Positions 58,179 through 64,000 of a DNA stretch of 64,000 bases are shown piece after piece; position 1 is the first letter of the stretch; the number at the start of each line of letters is the position of its first letter. The position numbers and the translations under genes are program-made. This DNA comes from Aralia elata (lineage: Eukaryota > Streptophyta > Magnoliopsida > Apiales > Araliaceae), in NCBI GenBank assembly GCA_034770075.1, contig CM068385.1, forward strand, positions 48,692,721 to 48,756,720. The letters are read 5' to 3'. The notes beneath the pieces are model-generated. The model worked only from the letters and a program-made list of their open reading frames with translations, was not told the DNA's origin and did not search any database.

Positions 58179-58863
58179 ATGTATTTGCTACAGTGGACTG
58201 GTGCTCATTATCCAACACTGAATCCTTCTAAGTATAAATATTATAGACTCACAATACTAACAACCAGATCGTTCCCAGGAAAGAGGGAGTCTTCCGTATA
58301 AACGAGGCGCAATTAAATAACCTATTTTCTTGACATAACTTCTAGACATTGTCAATAATACTAATATCATATCAAATAATATGAGTTACTGTGTAGTGAT
58401 AATTATTGATTTAATAATATGAAATACTATGCAGTTACTACTGTAACAATTATTGAGTTAAAATATTATGCAATTGCTACTGTAACATTTATTGAATCAA
58501 TAATTATGATATCCTGTGCAACACCGTGTGCTACTGTGCAATACCACGTGTTACTGTACTTTTATCTCTGGGTATTTAAACAGTAAAAAGTGATAGTACC
58601 GTTGATAATTTTTATTTAAAAAGATTATTTCTGTCGTTTTCTATATCCGACAATTGTGGGAACCACCAATGATTGGTTGTTTCGGCGCCGTCGTACTTTA
58701 CCGAATATTCCCCGACATAAGGAATATTCCCCGATATACTTTTTATAATATAATTTGCACATCTCACCCGTAACTTTATTATTTTATCAATTTAACACCT
58801 TACTGTTTAGAATAATAATTATAAAAAAAATAAATTCTCTTTATTAAAATTCGGGGTCTTACA

Positions 58864-61290
58864 GGGACCCTTATCTCCATACCTTTTTTTCATTATTATG
58901 GAAACCTTGTCTTTGATCATTGTTGACAGTCTAAAGAGTTTTCCTTTTAAATTTCATTGGAGGACAAAGCAAAGTCGTATTATTAATTTATGCTTTGCTG
59001 ATGATTTTATGCTTTTTTGTCATGGTGATAGCAGCTCAGTGAATGTTCTATCTAACTGTTTCTCTCTTTTCTCCTCATTATCCGAGCTCCTCCCTAATGG
59101 TAGCAAGAGTCAGTGCTTTCTTGCCAATGTTAATTCTGAGGAAACTAGTATGATTTTGTATAGTCTTCAATTTGAAAGGGGCTATACTCCGGCTAAATTT
59201 CTTGGAGTTCCTCTCATCTCCTCAAAGTTATCTGCTTTGGATTGTAAGCCTCTTATTGACAGGATTACGGCTATAGTTTCTTCTTGGACCAACAAGTTTC
59301 TCTCATTTGCTGGTAGAATTCAACTAGTCAGGTCTGTTCTTTTTGCTATCCAAGCTTACTGGTCTTCTATTTTTATTCTTCCATCTTCTATCATTAAAGA
59401 TATCAAATCCATTCTCTCACGCTTCATTTCGAAGGGACCTTCCCTTCAAAAGTATGGTGCTAAGGTGGCATGGGTGAAAATGGCTCTTCCCTTTTCTGAA
59501 GGTGGCCTAAATTTAAAGCACATTGATGATTAGAACTTTGCTTCAATCCTTTTCCATCTGTGGAATGTTATTAATCTGAATAGCTCATCTTTGTGGGCTA
59601 AGAGGATTAGAGACACAATGATTAAGGATAAACACTTTTGGTGCCTTTTTATTCCTTCTGACTGTTCTTGGATATGGAGAAAGGTGCTTAAACTTCGAAG
59701 TATTGCTATCAACTTTGTTCAATTCAGCATTGGAAATGGTTTGAAAACCAGCCTCTGGTTTGACCCCTGGGTGCAACATAAACCTTTTGTTTCTTTTGTT
59801 CATGACCCTCTCATTATTAATTCTGGTATTCTCCCAAATGTCAGGGTTGCTGATATTTTAAATGCTTCTGGTTGGCATTGCCTGACTCTAATCATACGCT
59901 GGTTATGGATTTTCGTGATTCTTTTGACATTTCCAGATCTTATGATTTCTCTAAGTAAGACCAAATTTTATGGGATTCTTCTGTTGTTGTCAAAACTTCT
60001 ACTCTATGGAACTCTATTCGGAAAAAGGGTCAGGATGTTGGGTGGGGGTCTTGTTTGGAACAAGCTTCGAGTGCCCAGGTTCTCTTTCAGTTTATTGCTT
60101 GCTTTCCATAAAGGTTTTAAGACAAAGGATGTCCTCATACGATATGGGATTAATATTGCTCCTGAATGCCATCTCTGTTTGGTGCAAAATGAAAACTTTT
60201 CTCATCTTTTCTTCTAATGTCATTATTCATTCTAAGTCATGTTTATTGTCATAAGATTTTGTGGTTGGCGAGGATCCCTTCGGGATTGGTCCTCTATCAC
60301 AAATTGTTTTTTGCACCTGGACTGCTCAAATCTTCGGCGCTCTATCCTTCACTAGGTCTTACTGTTGTGGTTTACTATATTTGGAGGCAACGAAATGCCA
60401 GAATGCATGGGGAGTCTGCTATTCCAGCTGCCTGCCTTGGGCGTGAGATTATTCATACTATTAAATGTCGGCTTATAGCTACAACTTATTTTGGAAAAAA
60501 GGCTACTAACTCTAGCTTTAGAAATGTGATGATTGTAAATCTGGTAAAGTCTTTCCATTTTTGGGCATGTCCTCTGATGGTTCTGTTATTCTTGCCCCTT
60601 TGTATTTTTTGTTTTTTTTCCTTTTTGGTTTGTGCTGCTGCTTGTAAGTGGGCTGGTTATACAATGGGTATTGGCTGTTTCTAGGCTGGTTATATAGGGG
60701 ATCTGCCCAAATGGTTGTGGTGGGGCTACTGTTCTGCTGGAGCCAACTCATTTTGCTGTTGTTGGCTGTATTGCCTATTCTGTATGGTGCTGCTCGTTGG
60801 CTGTTTCTGGGTTGTGCTTTAGTTGGTTGTTTTGCTTGGTTCTGTAGTTGGTTGTCCTGTTGTCCTGGCTCGGGCTGCTGCTACTGGTGGGTGAAGCATA
60901 ATTGGGCTGGGCATTGATGCTGCTGATACTGGTAACCTACTGCTATGTTGGATGGCTATTGTGGCCTGCTGGTTACTGCTGCTGCTGGACTATGTTGTTG
61001 TTGTATGGGTTTGCTGCTGCTGTATAGTTGTTGCTGCTGCTGTATAGTTTTTCTTTTGGTTGGGTTTAAACAGTATTAACCTGATGCTTTCCCTTTTGGG
61101 TTTTGTGTCTATGTCTTGAGCTTATCGTATCATTTAGCTAACAATCTATTTTCTGCTACTCTGCTTATGGTATACTTTTGCCATCATAGGGCCTGTCATA
61201 TGATGGTCATGGTATATTTGGTATGGGGTATGCCCCATGAAATTTGTACATTTTTTTTTTCTTTAATACATTTTAAATTTAATAAAAAAA
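58864..61290 (+). mobile_element. L1-type LINE, 3' part
   Basis: Begins inside the reverse transcriptase, where LTR-G inserted, and ends in a short A tract (61284-61290). ORF2 remains are at 58865-60684. The 3' region (60685-61290) is G/T-rich with CTG-like runs and no gene. The 5' part lies off the left edge. The LINE sits inside a PMD gene: the PMD frame begins directly after the A tract. Confidence 0.88.
58865..60684 (+). pseudogene. LINE ORF2: RT C-terminal half, zinc-finger domain and tail
   Basis: Starts at PLSPYLFFI of the reverse transcriptase. The catalytic FADD motif is at about 58993-59010 (CFADDFMLF). Downstream are the conserved FLGVPL, LSFAGRIQLV and a thumb-like region. A TAG at 59531-59533 interrupts it, the frame then continues, and a frameshift follows near 60205-60215. 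The zf-RVT-type domain has PRFSFSLLLAF and CHLC (about 60075-60200). The C-terminal tail IWRQRNARMHG (60380-60410) is typical of plant LINE ORF2. Endonuclease and the first half of RT are absent from the window. Confidence 0.9.
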
Positions 61291-61628
61291 GGTAATCCTA
61301 AAATGAAATGTACATCTTCTAGGGTTATTATCATTTTACTGGTGGGGAAGTGAAATGTATTGGTCTCACTACGCCAACGCTCCACTAATACTTCTATCAA
61401 TGAAGCATCTAATTGGTTATAGACATTAGTGTTTGTAAATACCCCAAAACCTCATTGGCGTAATAATAATTTTTGGGCATCACTTAAAACCCACATATCC
61501 AACCACCGCCCACTCTCATCAGTTCTTAATGTCCTAGTGCAATGGGGATTGTTCCATACGGCCGTTGAAATATGGTTTGGTTGATCCCACAACAATTTAT
61601 TGATAATAGGTCCGGGATTGAATTCCAT
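61291..61628 (-). pseudogene. Plant mobile domain (PMD, MAIN-like) gene, 5' fragment
   Basis: Minus-strand frame from the ATG at 61628 (MEFNPGPI), with one internal TGA at 61452-61454. It matches the start of the plant mobile domain: GPI...LL..Q..H, W..., a WLDMWVLS stretch, GFG, LDASLIEVLVERWRSETNTF, then MIITLEDV and LGLP at the LINE joint. PMD proteins occur both as host genes (MAIN family) and within transposons; I cannot tell which this was. It is truncated by the LINE after about 110 residues and is not functional. Confidence 0.82.
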
Positions 61629-62446
61629 TTTGTAAGTAACACAAACAAAATAAACATATATTAACAACACATTGGTAACTAACACAACAAAATTTCATTT
61701 TTCTAACCAACAAAATAAACAAAATCCTATTTTTGTAACTAACACAAAAAACATAAACATATATCAACAACACATTGGTAACTAACACAAACAATATAAA
61801 CAAAATTCCATTTTTTTAACCAACAAAATAAACAATATTACATTTTTGATGTATACTTACAAACGTTTGCAAAAAGTGTATACAACAACTATGGAGTTTG
61901 TATACAACAATGAAAAATACAAAATATATACATATGACGAATTTAAAACTTACATGACTTGGAATTAGCAAAGATGTTAGGTTGGTTGCACGGATTGTGG
62001 CAGATCTCTTTTTGCTTGGTTGTTTCTCTCAAATTCGCTTTGGGTGTTTAGATCTGAGATGAGGAAGAAGGAACAACTACGTATCTAATTTAGGAGGACT
62101 AACCCGTCTGCAGTTTAGTTCTGCGGACTGTGATTTTTATTAAAACGACGCCGTTTAGACACTGAAAGCGTTCGCAGTATTAAACTGCAGACGAGACTTA
62201 GGTATAAACGACGTCGTGCCATACGTAGCATCCACAGTTTTAAACTGCGGACGAGAGTTTTGTACAAGGAGGGATATTTTGGACATCTGTCCTGTCCGCA
62301 GTATTAAACTGCGAAATATTGAAAACTAAATTGCGGACGGGAACTCTATTTAACTGTTCGATCAACGGATGGACGATCACGATCTGTTGTAATAATTAAA
62401 ATATTCTCAATTATAAATTGTACTGCATTAAAATTACAATTATAAT
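61629..62446 (-). other. Upstream region of the PMD fragment
   Basis: No gene. It holds a tandem duplication of about 103-105 bases (about 61634-61845, recognisable by CACATTGGTAACTAACACAA twice) and an array of palindromic words at 62106-62340. The remainder is AT-rich. Confidence 0.75.
62106..62340. repeat. Palindromic word array upstream of PMD fragment
   Basis: Four long inverted repeats, core CCGCAGTWTTAAACTGCGG: 62106-62128, 62170-62192, 62229-62253 and 62294-62314, plus a half-site at 62331-62340. Between them are two AAACGACGYCGT palindromes (near 62143-62157 and 62205-62217). Confidence 0.9.
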
Positions 62447-64000
62447 TGTAGACACCCAAATTTTGCGTTTCCTTCTACTAATCATGACAGGAGGGCAAAA
62501 TCGTCAATTGAACCAGCTTGCGGGAACAAAGGAGCGGGCACAAGGGAGAGCGCCCGGCACCGCCGAAATGTTTTGGGTAACCCAAGTTTACGTGACAATA
62601 AAGCCGTCCGAAGCAGGCACTTCCGAATGAGGTGGCACGTCTCCCGGAAGTTCCCGGACTGCGGAATACGAGCCTGTCAACGAAAACCGACGTTGCGGCA
62701 CGAAAATCGAGGCGTGGCACGAAAATCGAGAAAGTCAGGCCCGCCAGCCGCGGATAGATCTGCGGCCAAGTGGGTGCGCCAGCACGGAAACCAGGAAATC
62801 AGCACTCAGCAGCTGAGTGCGATGGGAGGCGTGCCAGCTGGCCAGCCTATTTAAGCCGCTTCGGGCAGCATACAGGAGGTTCAGCAAGTTCAGCAATTGT
62901 GGAGAAGAAGGAAATTCCAGCAGCAACATAAGCACGGAAATAGAGAGAAAATAGTGAGATTTTGCTACAAAAATAGAAGAGAAAGTGAGAAAAAAAGAGA
63001 GGAATATTATTCTTGTGATTTGATTGTATCACATAATACTTTTTTCTTCTATTCAATACACAAGTTCACATCCATTTGGATATCAATTGCAAGGTGAAAT
63101 CTCTTTTATTATATCAATTCCAATCATGTCATTTGATTGAATTAAATGTAGATTTTATGTAAATTATTGTGGAACAATGGATTAGGAATTATGAGAGAGG
63201 GTTCCATCGGAACAAAGTTCTTCCTAATAATCCGATGATATCCATTGGGTAAGGTGTTGCTTGTTCATATCGATATATACATTAGATGGAATTGATCTAT
63301 GTAGATTGTTAATTTTGGATCTTTGTGGGGCGTTAAGCAATCCGTTGTTAGTTATGTTATGGTATCTATTTGATGTTTGTGATAAATTGTGGATGTGAGC
63401 CTAGGAGCGTGACACCATGGTCCGAATCCGATGATGGACAAATTTTGACGTGTGTATTTAGGAACAATGTAATCCTTCGTTGTAAACATGTAACCGTCGG
63501 GCCTTAAAATGACGCTAAGGCGAGAATCGGGTTTAAGGCCCCGAAATAGTGAAAGTTGTGATTGTTGGCGTTCGGGGACATTTTGATGGCTTACATGCCC
63601 ATGAATAGCCCCGACGCGTGTTTATGCTTGATTTGATTTATGACACGAAATTGATTTCAAAGTTAAACGATAAGATTTTCATAAAATCAATCAAACTAGG
63701 TTATTAGAATCACGAGGCTAAAATGTGGGAATGCTAATGAATATCGATTCCTATTTAACGAGAAGGCTAAAGAAAAATCGCTTTCAAACATCACACAAAA
63801 TGATTTTATAAATAAGTGGCGTTTTATTAAACCGTTGTGCATAGGGTTAAAGAGATCCTAGAAATTGCCCATCATTCGAATTACGAGGGCAACGTATAGA
63901 TCTCGATTCCTATTTTGACGAAGGTTTAAAACTCTTGTTTTACCAAAACGACACCTAATGGAAATCTTGCAGTTTTGACAATTAAAATCAAACATTTCTA
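62447..64000 (+). repeat. LTR-like region at right edge, incomplete
   Basis: Starts TGTAGACACCCAAATTTTG, a common form of plant LTR start. A G+C-rich upstream part contains a 19-base direct repeat of GGCACGAAAATCGAG (copies end at 62711 and 62730). A TATA-like TATTTAAG lies at 62848-62855 and AT-rich sequence follows. I see no primer site and no gene up to 64000, so the LTR end is outside the window or unrecognised. A Tat/Ogre-like origin is possible but unproven. Confidence 0.5.
62848..62855 (+). promoter_or_regulatory. TATA-like box in the right-edge LTR
   Basis: TATTTAAG about 400 bases inside the putative LTR. Confidence 0.5.

Larger units (their letters stand above)
56771..58863 (-). 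repeat. LTR-G: LTR of a minus-strand retrotransposon, cut by Athila-2
   Basis: The right end, read on the minus strand, begins TGTAAGACCCCGAATTTT, a typical plant LTR start. About 1.38 kb in there is a TATA box (CTATAAATAG, 57478-57487) and then U5-like sequence to 56771, where Athila-2 begins. No coding frame resembles a known protein. It interrupts a LINE; the probable 5-bp target copy is GGGAC (58864-58868). The family is unassigned because no internal domain is visible. Confidence 0.72.

Noticed and set aside
58015..58218. Cys/His-rich minus-strand frame resembling a metal-binding repeat protein
   Set aside because: A translation of the 33-bp tandem repeat; the regular C-H-N pattern follows from the period being divisible by three.
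60648..60917. Cys/Trp/Leu-rich plus-strand frame of 89 codons
   Set aside because: Lies in the G/T-rich LINE 3' region; no family resemblance and biased composition.

Overview
The window is intergenic DNA from a large, repeat-rich plant nuclear genome. The evidence is chromodomain Ty3/gypsy elements of the Tekay type, Athila-type elements with a TGGCGCCG...GGGGA primer-binding site, a SIRE-type Ty1/copia element, a CACTA transposon, a plant L1-type LINE and a plant-mobile-domain (PMD) fragment. It is A+T rich. I see no intact host gene, no rRNA or tRNA gene and no prokaryotic feature. The species cannot be named; a eudicot is likely but not proven.

Almost everything is one stack of transposons inserted into transposons. 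From the outside in: a PMD gene (minus strand, 61291-61628) is interrupted by a LINE (plus, ending in a short A tract at 61290). The LINE reverse transcriptase is interrupted by LTR-G (minus, right end 58863), which is interrupted by Athila-2 (minus, 5' LTR 55395-56770). Athila-2 gag is interrupted by Tekay-2 (plus, 6177-10434 and 53393-54457). Tekay-2 is cut twice: by Tekay-1 in its reverse transcriptase (minus, 1-6176, running off the left edge) and by Tekay-3 in its 3' LTR (minus, 10435-53392). Tekay-3 gag is split by Copia-1 (17524-29131, target duplication GAAAA) and by SIRE-1 (29699-48753, target duplication GACCC). Copia-1 integrase is split by a CACTA element (21300-24818, target duplication ATC). 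The 3' LTR of SIRE-1 is split by Athila-1 (30069-36411), probably the youngest LTR insertion. The right edge (62447-64000) looks like the start of another LTR.

The element genes are mostly decayed: gag-pol frames carry scattered stops and a few frameshifts. The best preserved reading frames are an acidic coiled-coil ORF between the 5' LTR and gag of Tekay-3 (49234-50070), the SIRE-1 gag-pol and post-pol env-like region, and a gag-protease ORF in the non-autonomous Athila-1.

Two patterns are not explained by the normal anatomy of these elements. First, several LTRs or leaders carry an array of short inverted-repeat words, with a different word in each family. Second, one such word (ATCGTAGAGT / ACTCTACGAT) is shared by the LTRs of two Tekay elements and an unrelated SIRE element, and also recurs inside SIRE coding sequence. 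Other notable points are a copia insertion ending in two LTRs in inverted orientation, a probable captured first exon of ribosomal protein S3 in the CACTA element, and a 38-bp palindrome at the deletion joint of Tekay-2.
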